Assembly: GCF_048213115.1 (NCBI RefSeq)
Contig: NZ_CP172404.1
Location: 2,852,001 to 2,916,000 of the forward strand
Origin: Niveibacterium terrae
GTDB lineage: Bacteria > Pseudomonadota > Gammaproteobacteria > Burkholderiales > Rhodocyclaceae
Direction of reading: 5' to 3'
DNA length: 64,000 nucleotides
The notes beneath the pieces are model-generated. The model saw nothing but the letters and a program-made list of their open reading frames with translations. It had not been told where the DNA came from and ran no database searches. The number at the start of each line of letters is the position of its first letter. The first letter of the stretch is position 1. Of this stretch, positions 25,870 through 34,557 are shown one piece after another. The position numbers were made by a program, and so were the translations under genes.

Positions 25870-27330
25870 ATGCCGCTCAAACAAACACTGGTCGCGCTCA
25901 TCCTCGCCGGCCTGGCAACTGGCTGCGCTGTCGGCCCCGACTACGTCCGGCCTGATCTGCCCCTGCCCGACCGCTACCAGGGTCAGGCTGCCCTCGATCA
26001 GCGACAGGCAAAATCCAGCGCCGAACTCTCCTCCTGGTGGGCAGGTTTTGGCGATCCGCAGCTGACGCGATTCGTGACGCTGGCACTGGAGCAAAACCTC
26101 GATCTTGCGCAGGCCTCGGCGCGCGTAGCACAAGCACGAGCCGGGCTGGGCACGGCCAATGCTGCCTTGCTGCCTTCCGGCAATGTGAGCGGCCAAGCGG
26201 CCAGAGCCCACCAGTCCATCGAAACTCCGCTGGGACAAGTCCTGAATTCGAACCCGAGTTTCGACCGCTACGGCAATGCTTACGAGGCCAACGTCGGCGC
26301 GAGTTGGGAAATGGATGTGTTCGGCGGGCTGCGTCGCGAACGGGAAGCCGCGCGTGCCGAGTACCAGTCCTCGGAAGCGGGCGCGATTGCCACGCGCTTG
26401 GCTGTGGCCGCACAGACCGCTGACATCTACATCAGTATCCGTGGATTGCAGGCTCGCCTGGATGTTGCTCGCCGGCAGGTACAGACGCAGCAGGAACTGC
26501 TCGCGATCATCGAGCTGCTGCAGGGCAAGGGTCTGGCGCCTGAGCTTCAGGTCAGGCAAGCCGAAGGTGCTCTTTCCCAGGTACGGGCCTCCGTCCCGGC
26601 CCTAGAGGCCGGTCTGGATGTGGCGATGAACGCACTGGACGTGATGTTGGGCTCGCCGCCCGGCACGCATCGGGCGGAGTTGAACGAAGCCGTCGCTATC
26701 CCGACCGCCCCGCAGATCGCTGCCACCGGGTCGCCGGCAGATCTGCTCCGGCGCCGGCCCGACCTGATCGTCGCCGAGCGTCGGCTGGCCGCATCGAACG
26801 CGCGTATTGGAGTCGCCATCGCCGAGTACTACCCCAAGCTCTCGCTGAGCGGTCTGATCGGCAGCGCGACAGCGGTATCCAGCGGCAATCTCTTCACCAG
26901 CGGTGCCAGTCAGGCTTCTGGCGTGCTCGGTCTGCGCTGGCGTCTGTTCGACTTCGGGCGCATCAACGCGCAGATCGAGGTGGCGAAGGGCCAGGAAGCC
27001 GAGAGGCTTTCCGCATACCGGCTTGCCGTCTTGAGGGCAGCTGAGGACGTGGAAAACGCCTTGTCCGCCTTGGTCAAACGCGAGGAGCAAGCAGCTGTGC
27101 TGACTCAGGGCGTGGACTCGCTCGGCCGCGCACGTGGCGCTTCGTTTGCGGCCTATCAAAAAGGGGTCGTCAGCCTGATCGAAGTCTTGCAGGCCGACGA
27201 AAGCCTGTTGCGCGCCTCCGATGCGCGAGTGCAGGCGCAAACGGAATCAGCACGTGCTGCGGTCGCAGCCTTCAGGGCTCTTGGTGGCGGTTGGCAAGCC
27301 CGCGAATCGGAAATGGTGGCAATCAAGTAG
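25870..27330 (+). CDS. RND outer-membrane channel lipoprotein (OprM/NodT type), first pump
   Basis: The 486-residue protein has a lipobox (LATGC, Cys about 19) and the NodT-family start VGPDYVRPDLPLP. Two outer-membrane-efflux repeats follow with long helices, including SPADLLRRRPDLIVAERRLAASNARIGVA, the usual signature. It forms the trimeric outer-membrane exit duct for the adaptor-permease pair. It is transcribed away from tetR under operator 2, so the pump is split into two divergent units. Confidence 0.94.
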   Translation: MPLKQTLVALILAGLATGCAVGPDYVRPDLPLPDRYQGQAALDQRQAKSSAELSSWWAGFGDPQLTRFVTLALEQNLDLAQASARVAQARAGLGTANAALLPSGNVSGQAARAHQSIETPLGQVLNSNPSFDRYGNAYEANVGASWEMDVFGGLRREREAARAEYQSSEAGAIATRLAVAAQTADIYISIRGLQARLDVARRQVQTQQELLAIIELLQGKGLAPELQVRQAEGALSQVRASVPALEAGLDVAMNALDVMLGSPPGTHRAELNEAVAIPTAPQIAATGSPADLLRRRPDLIVAERRLAASNARIGVAIAEYYPKLSLSGLIGSATAVSSGNLFTSGASQASGVLGLRWRLFDFGRINAQIEVAKGQEAERLSAYRLAVLRAAEDVENALSALVKREEQAAVLTQGVDSLGRARGASFAAYQKGVVSLIEVLQADESLLRASDARVQAQTESARAAVAAFRALGGGWQARESEMVAIK

Positions 27331-27363
27331 CGATTGAGCACCCAATAGTGCCTGGGGAGGAAC

Positions 27364-27579
27364 ACGGAACTTCGCCATCTGCGCTGCTTGATGGCAGTTG
27401 CCGAGGAACTTCGCTCGGGCCGCGGAGCGCCTACACATCGAACAGTCACCACTATCGCGTGCGATCAAGGAACTTGAAGAAAACTTGGGGGCACACTTTT
27501 TGTACGGACTACACGCGGTACTCGGCTTGCCCGCGCAGGCAAGCTGCTCCTGGAGCATGTGCCGCGCGTGTTCAAATGG
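27364..27579 (+). pseudogene. LysR-family regulator remnant with several lesions
   Basis: In broken frames one can read ELRHLRCLMAVAEE, then FARAAERLHIEQSPLSRAIK and ELEENLG, then RTTRGTRLARAGKLLLEHV. This is an intact-looking order for the first 85 or so residues of a LysR protein. The expected start codon is ACG (27364-27366), one frameshift falls near 27410 and another near 27500. The remaining two thirds of the gene are gone, and the VOC-family gene follows in the opposite direction. Confidence 0.75.
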
Positions 27580-27619
27580 CCGAACTGCGTTCATTTTGAT
27601 GCCCCCTGGCCAACCCCAG

Positions 27620-27994
27620 TCAAACAAACAGGCACCAGCGCACGCCGAATCGGTCGGTGAGATCCGCCATGCATTCGCTGTAAAAGCATTTGCCCAGCGG
27701 ATGATAAATCGTCGCGCCCTCTTCAAGCACCTGATAGGCGGCTTTGACGATAGCCGTCTCGTCTGGATCGAACTGGATGCAGAACTGCATCGTATTTCCT
27801 GAATCGCTCATTCCCAGGGCTTCAGAGGATTCGCTGAGGGCCAGGATCTGGCCGAACACCGCCATTTCCGCATGGACGATCAAGCCGTCAGCGCCCGCCA
27901 TCCGGTTCAGCAGCTCGGCATTGAAAGCGCGCCGATATAGATCCACGGCCGCATCCGCGTCCCGGACATAGACCTGGTAGAACATCCTCTTCAT
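27620..27994 (-). CDS. VOC-family (PhnB/glyoxalase-like) protein
   Basis: The 124-residue protein has two beta-alpha-beta-beta-beta units typical of the vicinal-oxygen-chelate fold (YQVYVRDADAAVDLYRRAFNAELL at the start, MADLTDRFGVRWCLFV at the end). It matches the PhnB/YjdN-type small members rather than true glyoxalase I. The ATG at 27994 is preferred because AGGAGG lies 5 nt upstream; a GTG at 28000 would overlap it. The substrate is unknown. Its 3' end lies next to the dead LysR gene. Confidence 0.85.
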   Translation of the reverse strand: MKRMFYQVYVRDADAAVDLYRRAFNAELLNRMAGADGLIVHAEMAVFGQILALSESSEALGMSDSGNTMQFCIQFDPDETAIVKAAYQVLEEGATIYHPLGKCFYSECMADLTDRFGVRWCLFV

Positions 27995-28097
27995 TCCCAC
28001 CTCCTCACTGTCGCAGATCGAGTCCGGAAACTCAGCGCTTGCATCGGATCATTTTTCGACCAATTCTGAAAGGCATCTGCCTCCCCGAGGAGCTCTG

Positions 28098-28640
28098 ATG
28101 CACCCTCTCGCGCTGAGCAAGGCCTTCACGCTGATCGAACCCGGGCCGGTCGTGCTCGTGACGACCCACGACGGGGTCAAGAACAACATCATGACGATCT
28201 CGTGGACGATGGTGATCGACTTCACGCCGGTCTTCGCGCTCACGACCGGCGAGTGGAATCACTCCTTCGCGGCGCTGCAAGCGACCAGGGAATGCGTCAT
28301 CGCGATCCCGACTGTCGATATGCTCGATCAGGTGGTCGGAATCGGGACCTGTTCCGGCGCCGACACCGACAAGTTTGCCAGGTTCGGACTCACGCCGGCT
28401 CCGGGGCAATTCGTCAAGGCGCCGCTGATCGAGGAGTGCCTCGCCAACATCGAGTGCAGGCTCGTCGACATCGTCAAAGCGCACAACATCGTCGTGCTCG
28501 AAGGCCTTGCCGCCTATATGGATCCCGAGCGCCGTGAAAAGCGCACCGTCCATGCGGTCGGCGACGGGACCTTCGTCGTCGATGGGCGACGGCTCGACCG
28601 GCGCGAGATGATGGCATCCAAGCTCCCGGACGGCTGCTAG
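28098..28640 (+). CDS. Flavin reductase-like FMN-binding protein
   Basis: The 180-residue protein matches the flavin-reductase domain (GPVVLVTTHDGVKNNIMTISWTMVIDFTPVFALTTG), which binds FMN in a split barrel. Single-domain members either reduce flavins for a partner oxygenase or act on their own. No monooxygenase gene is adjacent. The ATG at 28098 has an AGGAGCTC element a few bases upstream. It is convergent with the GlxA-type regulator gene, with stops 22 bp apart. Confidence 0.87.
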   Translation: MHPLALSKAFTLIEPGPVVLVTTHDGVKNNIMTISWTMVIDFTPVFALTTGEWNHSFAALQATRECVIAIPTVDMLDQVVGIGTCSGADTDKFARFGLTPAPGQFVKAPLIEECLANIECRLVDIVKAHNIVVLEGLAAYMDPERREKRTVHAVGDGTFVVDGRRLDRREMMASKLPDGC

Positions 28641-28662
28641 CTTCAAGGGGTGACAAAGTGCC

Positions 28663-29610
28663 TCAGCCTCTCTCCCGAACTTCCCGCCGCACAGCCTGAG
28701 GCGGGAGACCGAAGCCGCGCATAAAAGCCTCCCGCATGTGGCGGCGGTCACGAAATCCGGTTTCGCGGGCAACGACATCAAGCTGGTGACGGCTCTGCTC
28801 GATCATCAGTCGTGCAGCTTCCAGGCGGAGCCCCTCGATGGCCTTGGCTGGCGATTGGCCGGTTTCAGCGGTGAATACGCGGCTGAACTGGCGGGGACTC
28901 AGATTCACAGCCTCCGCCAGGTCCTCCACGGTGAGTGGCAGGTGGAGATTTTTTCGCGCGAAATCGAGCGCTCTCTGGATGCGATCCGACTTCGGCGCCA
29001 GATCCAACAGTTCGGAATGCTGAGACTGCCCGCCCGAGCGACGCTGGTGCATGACCAGCCTGTGCGCCACCGAGCGGGCGACTTCCGCTCCAAGATCCTT
29101 TTCGACCATCGCCAGCGCCAGATCGAGCCCTGCAGTCATTCCCGCCGAGGTCCACACCGCGCCGTCAACGATGTAGATGCGATCCTCCTCGACATGAATG
29201 TCCGGATACAGTTTCTGCATATCGTGCGCGTATGCCCAATGCGTCGTCGCGCGCCGCCCCGATAGCAGACCCGCCTCAGCCAGCACGAAGGCGCCCGTAC
29301 AGATCGCTGCTATGCGGCGGGCTCGCGGGCTGATCTGACGTGCAAAAGCCAGCTCCGCAGCCGGCGTCGGACGCGCCAGCGGATGGACTACGCCAGCGAA
29401 TATCCAGGTGTCCGCCTCGCTGTTGGCATCAAGTCCATGCGTTCCAACCGTGAGACCGAGCGAAGCGCGAGTCTCGCCCCCCACGGCCGAGTAGTTCTCC
29501 ACTGCGTAGAAGGACTCGCCGGCCACCAGGTTGGCGAACTCGAAGACGGACTGGCTTGCGAGCGCCAGCGCCTGAAAGCCCTCCGTCAAAACATAACCGA
29601 TTCGGTGCAT
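28663..29610 (-). CDS. GlxA-family regulator (DJ-1/PfpI domain plus AraC HTH)
   Basis: The 315-residue protein has an N-terminal class-I glutamine-amidotransferase-like domain (residues 1-170) with the nucleophile-elbow cysteine in IAAICTGAFVLAEAGLL. A C-terminal AraC DNA-binding domain follows (residues about 215-310, NLHLPLTVEDLAEAVNLSPRQFSRVF). Such proteins sense small metabolites and activate nearby genes. It is divergent from the SDR and alpha/beta-hydrolase genes, which are its likely targets. Confidence 0.92.
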   Translation of the reverse strand: MHRIGYVLTEGFQALALASQSVFEFANLVAGESFYAVENYSAVGGETRASLGLTVGTHGLDANSEADTWIFAGVVHPLARPTPAAELAFARQISPRARRIAAICTGAFVLAEAGLLSGRRATTHWAYAHDMQKLYPDIHVEEDRIYIVDGAVWTSAGMTAGLDLALAMVEKDLGAEVARSVAHRLVMHQRRSGGQSQHSELLDLAPKSDRIQRALDFARKNLHLPLTVEDLAEAVNLSPRQFSRVFTAETGQSPAKAIEGLRLEAARLMIEQSRHQLDVVARETGFRDRRHMREAFMRGFGLPPQAVRREVRERG

Positions 29611-29818
29611 GCCCCAGGCCCTTCTGCGAATGTCTTAAAACAGCACCATATACGTCATTTGCGCCATTATCAAGACGCCCTACCATGCAGTCAGCAATAT
29701 CGAAAACCCACAGACAGGGGCTCTTGCCGGCACCGACCTCGTCTTTGCCCAACAGCGAAGCGGTCACACGCTGCAGTACCCGGATCTTTCGATACTTCAC
29801 ATCCAACAAGGACTCGCC

Positions 29819-30580
29819 ATGAAAATCACCGACAACACCGTCCTCATCACCGGCGGCACCTCCGGCATCGGCCGCGGACTCGCAGAGGCATTCCACCTGC
29901 GCGGCAACAAAGTCATCATCGCTGGCCGCCGCAAGGCACTGCTCGATGAAGTCGTCGCCGCCAATCCGGGTATGGAAGCGATCGAACTCGATGTCGCAGA
30001 CCCCGCCAGCATCGAGGCCGCAGCAAAAATACTGATTGCCCGCTATCCGTCGCTCAATGTGCTGATCAACAACGCCGGCATCATGCCCTTCGACGATGCC
30101 AGCGGCCCTATCGACGATAGAGTCTCGCGCCACATTATCGACACCAACCTGCTTGGCCCGATCCGCCTCACCTCAGCGCTGATCGAGCATCTGAAGCGTC
30201 AGCCGCGCGCCACGATCATTCACAACACATCGATCCTGGCTTATCTGCCGCTAGCGACGTCCGCCGTCTATTCAGCCTCCAAGGCCGCCCTGCACGCCTA
30301 CGCGCTGTCTCAGCGTTTCATGTTGAGCGACACCGCAGTGACGGTGCAGGAAATCGCTCCGCCGTGGGTGGATACCGACCTCATCGGGAAGAGCGGGGAT
30401 CCGCGCGCCATGCCCCTCGATGCCTTCATTGCCGAGACCATGACGCTGCTGGCGAGCGAGGACGAGGAGCTGGTCGTCGAAGCCGTGCGGGCGGTCCGCG
30501 CCAATCCAGGCCCGAACGAGCACGCTTTGTTCAACGCATTCAACGCCGACCTGATCGCCAACCCACCCGGCCAGAAGTAA
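29819..30580 (+). CDS. Short-chain dehydrogenase (DltE/YdfG-like)
   Basis: The 253-residue SDR enzyme has TGGTSGIGRG near residue 11, NNAGIMPF, a catalytic Ser in NTSILAYLP and YSASKAALHAY as the Tyr-x-x-x-Lys. It belongs to the DltE-type oxidoreductase branch; the substrate is unknown. It lies 208 bp from the divergent GlxA-type regulator gene and 91 bp before the exported hydrolase gene, so these two are probably one target operon. Confidence 0.9.
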   Translation: MKITDNTVLITGGTSGIGRGLAEAFHLRGNKVIIAGRRKALLDEVVAANPGMEAIELDVADPASIEAAAKILIARYPSLNVLINNAGIMPFDDASGPIDDRVSRHIIDTNLLGPIRLTSALIEHLKRQPRATIIHNTSILAYLPLATSAVYSASKAALHAYALSQRFMLSDTAVTVQEIAPPWVDTDLIGKSGDPRAMPLDAFIAETMTLLASEDEELVVEAVRAVRANPGPNEHALFNAFNADLIANPPGQK

Positions 30581-30671
30581 AACCGGCACCCGGCCGATGA
30601 GCGTCTGCGCGGCCATTGCATGCAAACCGAAACGAACTCTTTCCGTGTTCAAAACGATGGAGTCATGCCCA

Positions 30672-31673
30672 ATGAAAGACCCTCTGTTGATCAATAGCCC
30701 GTCAGCATTACCCTCGATCGAAGTCGGTGGGCAAGAGAAGCTCTCGCGTCGAAATATCATCAAAGCGGGCGTTGCCGCCGCGGCGCTCTCTCTAGCCTTG
30801 CCACAAGCGATGGCAGCCCAGGGCGCAGGCGCTGCGACCGCCCCGACTCGCTTCGTGGAAGTCGGCGGACGCAAGCTCGCCTACCGCTCGGTGGGCAAAG
30901 GCAAGCCGATTGTGTTGTGCCACCGCTTCCGCGGTGTGCTCGGCCTCTGGGATCCGGCCTTCATCGATGCTTTGGCGGCAGAGGGCTTCCAGGTCGTGAG
31001 CTTTGACTACTCGGGCTTCGGCCAATCAACGGGCGAGAAAAGCTATGACCCGGCATCCCTGGCCAAGGACGCCAAGGATCTGATCGATGCCCTGGCTCTG
31101 AAGGATGTCGTAATCGGCGGCTGGTCCATAGGCGGGATCGCAGCACAGATATTCCTGGCCATGTATGGAGCCAATGTCAGCCATGTCGTATTGCTCGCCA
31201 CGACACCGCCCGGGCTACTCGTCAAACCGGGTGAGCAGCTCTTCTACGATAGAGCCGCGGAGCCGGGCAACAGTCTGGAAGGCTTCACGACGATTTTCTT
31301 TGAACCCAAGGACGCGGGTAGTTGCGCCGCGTCCAAGCGTTCATTTGATCGAATTTTTTCACAAGAGAATACGCGTAGCCCGGACATTCCAGCCGACTGG
31401 GCGATGGCGCAGATCGGCAATACACCGCGAAATCCAGTGTTTCCATCTGACGACGTGCTCACGGTGTTGAAGACGACCACGGTTCCCGTCCTGCATCTTG
31501 GCGCGGATCACGACATCATCTTTCCTGTCGAGAACTGGTATGCGCTCAATGGACAGCTGCCAAGCTTGCAGTTGATCACTTATCCGCGCGCCGGCCACGG
31601 CCCGCACCATCAATATCCGGAAATTGCCGCCAAGCAGATCGCCGGGTTCATCCAGGGAACACGGAAGGCCTGA
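30672..31673 (+). CDS. Tat-exported alpha/beta hydrolase
   Basis: The 333-residue protein has a twin-arginine signal (LSRRNIIKAG, Arg 26-27) followed by a hydrophobic stretch and an AxA-like cut site near residue 49. The hydrolase part has the nucleophile elbow GGWSIGG (Ser 152), an acid in GADHD and the His in RAGHGPHHQ, so the triad is complete. It resembles esterase or haloperoxidase-like enzymes and would fold before export to the periplasm. The ATG at 30672 is the best start because it keeps the Tat signal near the N-terminus. Confidence 0.87.
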   Translation: MKDPLLINSPSALPSIEVGGQEKLSRRNIIKAGVAAAALSLALPQAMAAQGAGAATAPTRFVEVGGRKLAYRSVGKGKPIVLCHRFRGVLGLWDPAFIDALAAEGFQVVSFDYSGFGQSTGEKSYDPASLAKDAKDLIDALALKDVVIGGWSIGGIAAQIFLAMYGANVSHVVLLATTPPGLLVKPGEQLFYDRAAEPGNSLEGFTTIFFEPKDAGSCAASKRSFDRIFSQENTRSPDIPADWAMAQIGNTPRNPVFPSDDVLTVLKTTTVPVLHLGADHDIIFPVENWYALNGQLPSLQLITYPRAGHGPHHQYPEIAAKQIAGFIQGTRKA

Positions 31674-31898
31674 CCCTGGGAGCCGTGCGCGTCGGCACCG
31701 CCTCAACCCGCGGCTCCGATCGCCGTGAGGAACGAAACCCGGAACGCCAGCGCACCGCTGTCGTTCCGGCCCCCCCCCTCCCGAATACGCCTCTTTTGCA
31801 TACAAGGAGTCAGGCACTCTTGCGCAGGGACGTCCGCTCCATTGGCGCATTTCTGGACAACACAAGCGGCTCGTTCAAAGCACCGTTTAGAAAGCAGA

Positions 31899-32723
31899 TC
31901 ACTGCTCGATGATCAGGTTTCTGTCCTCGTACTTTCTGACAATCGCCTTGTACTCGACGCACTGCTTGAAGCTGTCGAGTGCCGCGCGCAGGCGCACAAC
32001 ATCGGCAGCAGACGTCTTTTTGGAGGTCACGACCCAGAGCGGAAGAGTGCTGATCGGGGTGCGGCGCAAATCGGCAATGCGCGAGCTGAACTCGGCCCGG
32101 TGAAGCGACTCCACGGCCATGATCGCGGGAGGCACTTCCATGCCCTGCTGTAATACGACATCGAGCCGGCCGCTGAGGAGCTTCATGAAGTTCCGTTCGA
32201 TATCGACGACGGCTTCAGTGGAAACGCCCATTCCTTTGAGCATGGATTCCGAAGCACTCCCCAGCATCACCCCCACCCGCGGCCGTCTCGCCCGAATGTC
32301 CTCATAGCTTGTAAAAGCGGGCCGACCTTTCAGCGTGTAGCCATAAATCTTGTCCGTATAGACCATGGACAGCCACTGCCATTGCTCCTCGCGCACAGGC
32401 GTGCGCGCCAGCAGCACGAGGATGGATCCGGGCTTGTCTTTCGCCAGAGCCTGCGCTCTCGCCCAGGGAACCGATGGCGCGACCGTCGCGCTCAGCCTCG
32501 CTTGTCTGAACGCGCCAGCCGTGATCTCCATCATCAGCCCGGACGATTGATCCAGCGTCGGCCCAATCCTGTTCATGTAGTCGCGAATCGGAGCGGCGAA
32601 CACGGTGAGCTCGTCGGCCAGACAGGGCCGAGCGAACAAGGCCACCAGCAGGCCAAAAGTCCAGGAACGGACTTGCGATGAAACCAGGCACACATGGCCC
32701 CCTGCGCGCGACACAAACATCAT
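31899..32723 (-). CDS. Periplasmic solute-binding protein (SBP_bac_3-like), second orphan
   Basis: The roughly 274-residue protein has an N-terminal hydrophobic signal (SWTFGLLVALFARPCLADE) and the type-2 binding fold (TVFAAPIRDYMNRIGP, PRVGVMLGSASESML, GRLDVVLQQG). It is related in build to the lone binding protein at 4577-5434. No transporter genes are adjacent. The start is uncertain: ATGs at 32723 and 32720 both precede the signal but neither has a clear ribosome site. The ligand is unknown. Confidence 0.75.
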   Translation of the reverse strand: MMFVSRAGGHVCLVSSQVRSWTFGLLVALFARPCLADELTVFAAPIRDYMNRIGPTLDQSSGLMMEITAGAFRQARLSATVAPSVPWARAQALAKDKPGSILVLLARTPVREEQWQWLSMVYTDKIYGYTLKGRPAFTSYEDIRARRPRVGVMLGSASESMLKGMGVSTEAVVDIERNFMKLLSGRLDVVLQQGMEVPPAIMAVESLHRAEFSSRIADLRRTPISTLPLWVVTSKKTSAADVVRLRAALDSFKQCVEYKAIVRKYEDRNLIIEQ

Positions 32724-32787
32724 GATCTTAGTGTGCGGAATGCGCGGAGGGGCGGAAAATTCGACAAAAATGACATCCATGCTCCCG

Positions 32788-32805
32788 GGGGGGCTCGCGC
32801 CCCCC
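32788..32805 (-). terminator. G6C/GC6 hairpin after the LysR gene
   Basis: GGGGGGC (32788-32794) and GCCCCCC (32799-32805) make a 7-bp all-GC stem with a 4-nt loop. It starts 20 bp past the LysR stop (32826) and lies ahead of the next minus-strand gene. There is no adjacent T-run; TTTTT occurs about 15 bases further on. Confidence 0.5.
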
Positions 32806-32825
32806 AAGATCCCCTTGCCCCCCGC

Positions 32826-33746
32826 TCAGTTCTGCTCGCTCAGTGGCTGCTCGGCTTCCGCGCTCAGCCGGCTGACGATGGCCTCGACGACGGGATTGTT
32901 CCGCGTCGCATTCCAGGCCATCGCGGTGGTCACGACATGGAGCTCGCCTTGCAGCGGGCGCAGGACCACGTTCTCCGGCGCCATCCTCTGCAGCGCGAGG
33001 GGAACGAGGGCGATGCCCTGTCCGCAGCCAACGAAGGCGACCTGAGACGCGACGGAGCGCACTTCGTGCAGGATGCGCGGCGAAAAACCGCTCGCCCGGC
33101 AATAGGCCATCAGCGTGTCGAATGAGAACGGGTTGAGCGGGCGCGAGAACATCACAAAGTCCTCGTCGGCCAGGCTCTCCAGAGGAACGAGGGGCAGCTC
33201 GGCCAGCGCGTGCCCGCGCGGCAGCGCGACCGCCAGGCGCTCCTGCTTCAACGGGATCACCCGTATCGCGTCGCTGATCTGTCCCTCTATCCGGACAAAG
33301 GCCAGGTCGAGCTCCCCCGTCTCCAGAGCCGACACGGCTTCGCCGCTATCGATCTCCTGCACCGAGACCGTGAGCCTGGGGTAGTCGATCTTCAGCTGCT
33401 CGATCAGCGCCGGCAGGATGTCCAGCACCGCCGACGTGATCGCGCCCAGGGTCAGGACGCCGCTCTGCCCTTCTTTGGCTTCGCGGACGGCGAGCTCCAG
33501 GCGCTCGAGCTGTTCCGCGAATCGGCGCACCGCGGGCAGGATCGCCTGACCGACCGGAGTCAGCTGGGCGCCTCGGCGCGAGCGCTCGAAGAGCCTGACT
33601 TTCAGTGCGCTCTCGAGCACCTGGATCTGTCCGGTCAGGGGCGGTTGGGTCATACCCAGCCTCTTCGCGGCGCGGCCGAAATTCCCTTCCTCGGCGACGG
33701 CCAGAAAGAGCCAGAGGTGGCGGATCAGGCGGAAGTTGATCGTCAT
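32826..33746 (-). CDS. LysR-family regulator, divergent from a LysE-type exporter
   Basis: The 306-residue regulator has a standard HTH (NFGRAAKRLGMTQPPLTGQI, about residues 22-41) and an effector domain like those of the CatR/BenM-to-TfdS branch (ALPRGHALAELPLVPLESLADEDFVMF). It is divergent from the LysE-family gene at 33877, with two inverted repeats between them. A role in switching on export in response to an amino-acid-like or aromatic effector is plausible but not shown. Confidence 0.92.
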   Translation of the reverse strand: MTINFRLIRHLWLFLAVAEEGNFGRAAKRLGMTQPPLTGQIQVLESALKVRLFERSRRGAQLTPVGQAILPAVRRFAEQLERLELAVREAKEGQSGVLTLGAITSAVLDILPALIEQLKIDYPRLTVSVQEIDSGEAVSALETGELDLAFVRIEGQISDAIRVIPLKQERLAVALPRGHALAELPLVPLESLADEDFVMFSRPLNPFSFDTLMAYCRASGFSPRILHEVRSVASQVAFVGCGQGIALVPLALQRMAPENVVLRPLQGELHVVTTAMAWNATRNNPVVEAIVSRLSAEAEQPLSEQN

Positions 33747-33759
33747 TTCATCTATTTCC

Positions 33760-33802
33760 CGTATGGATACCTTAGTTTTTTTAGATTTTACGTATCGAAT
33801 AC
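33760..33802. promoter_or_regulatory. Paired GTAT/ATAC palindromes between LysR and LysE genes
   Basis: CGTATGGATAC (33760-33770) and CGTATCGAATAC (33791-33802) are two similar inverted repeats (GTAT-N2-ATAC and GTAT-N3-ATAC). They lie 31 bp apart, about three helical turns, in an AT-rich stretch. This is a typical layout for LysR tetramer binding. Confidence 0.5.
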
Positions 33803-33876
33803 TAAGTCGAAGAATGAGGACAGACCAAACAACCTAACGCGCCCTGTGGGGCTCGCGCTTGCTGAGGGGAACACCG

Positions 33877-34494
33877 TTGGAGCTTTATCCGATCTTCACG
33901 CTGATGGCCGCAATGACCATCCTGAGCCCGGGACCCGGAGTCCTGAAGTCGTTGACCAATGCGCTCAACTATGGACTGAGGCCCGCCCTGATCGGAATCG
34001 CCGGGCTGACCTGCGGTGTGTTCTGCGTCGCAGTGCTTTCCGCGTCCAGCCTCGGCGTCATGGTGGCGGCATCGGCCACGGCCTTCACCGTGATCCGCCT
34101 GGGGGGCGCGGCCTACCTGATCTATCTGGGAGTCAGGCTGTGGCGGGCGCCACCGGTCGAATTCGCGGCGACGCGGGCCTCGCAGATCAGCGGTCGCTCG
34201 CTCTTTCTCGAAGGCTGGATGCTGCAATTCTCGAATCCGAGCGCGGTGTTCTTCTTCCTGTCGGTACTGCCGCAGTTCATCAAACGCTCGCGTGCCTTCC
34301 TGCCCCAGTTCCTGCTGCTGGTGCTGACCTTCTGCTCGCTGCTGATCCTGATCCACGGCGGCTACGTGCTGTTCGCACAGAGAACGAAACGCTGGATTGG
34401 CTCGAAGCGCGGCGGCCGCTGGCTCAATCGTGCCGGCGGAGCCTGCTTCGTGCTGTTTGGCGCCTTGCTGCTGCATGCGGGCCACCCCGGCTGA
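33877..34494 (+). CDS. LysE-family exporter (RhtB-like)
   Basis: The 205-residue inner-membrane protein has about six helices and the family start LSPGPGVLKSLTNALNYGLRPALIGIAGL. A second conserved part is GWMLQFSNPSAVFFFLSVLPQF. LysE/RhtB proteins export amino acids or related metabolites. The proposed start is TTG at 33877, because GAGGGGA lies 6 nt upstream; a TTG at 33859 is possible but unsupported. It is divergent from a LysR gene with paired palindromes in between. Confidence 0.85.
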   Translation: MELYPIFTLMAAMTILSPGPGVLKSLTNALNYGLRPALIGIAGLTCGVFCVAVLSASSLGVMVAASATAFTVIRLGGAAYLIYLGVRLWRAPPVEFAATRASQISGRSLFLEGWMLQFSNPSAVFFFLSVLPQFIKRSRAFLPQFLLLVLTFCSLLILIHGGYVLFAQRTKRWIGSKRGGRWLNRAGGACFVLFGALLLHAGHPG

Positions 34495-34507
34495 GGCGCG
34501 CACATCA

Positions 34508-34544
34508 CCTTCAAGGCCCCGACCCGACAAGCCGCGCTTGAAGG
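34508..34544. terminator. Inverted repeat between convergent LysE and DsbA-like genes
   Basis: CCTTCAAG (34508-34515) pairs with CTTGAAGG (34537-34544). A second possible pairing, GGCCCCG with CGGGGCC just beyond, could compete. It lies between stops at 34494 (+) and 34558 (-), so it probably ends transcription from both sides. No T-run. Confidence 0.4.
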
Positions 34545-34557
34545 GCCGGGGCCGGGA

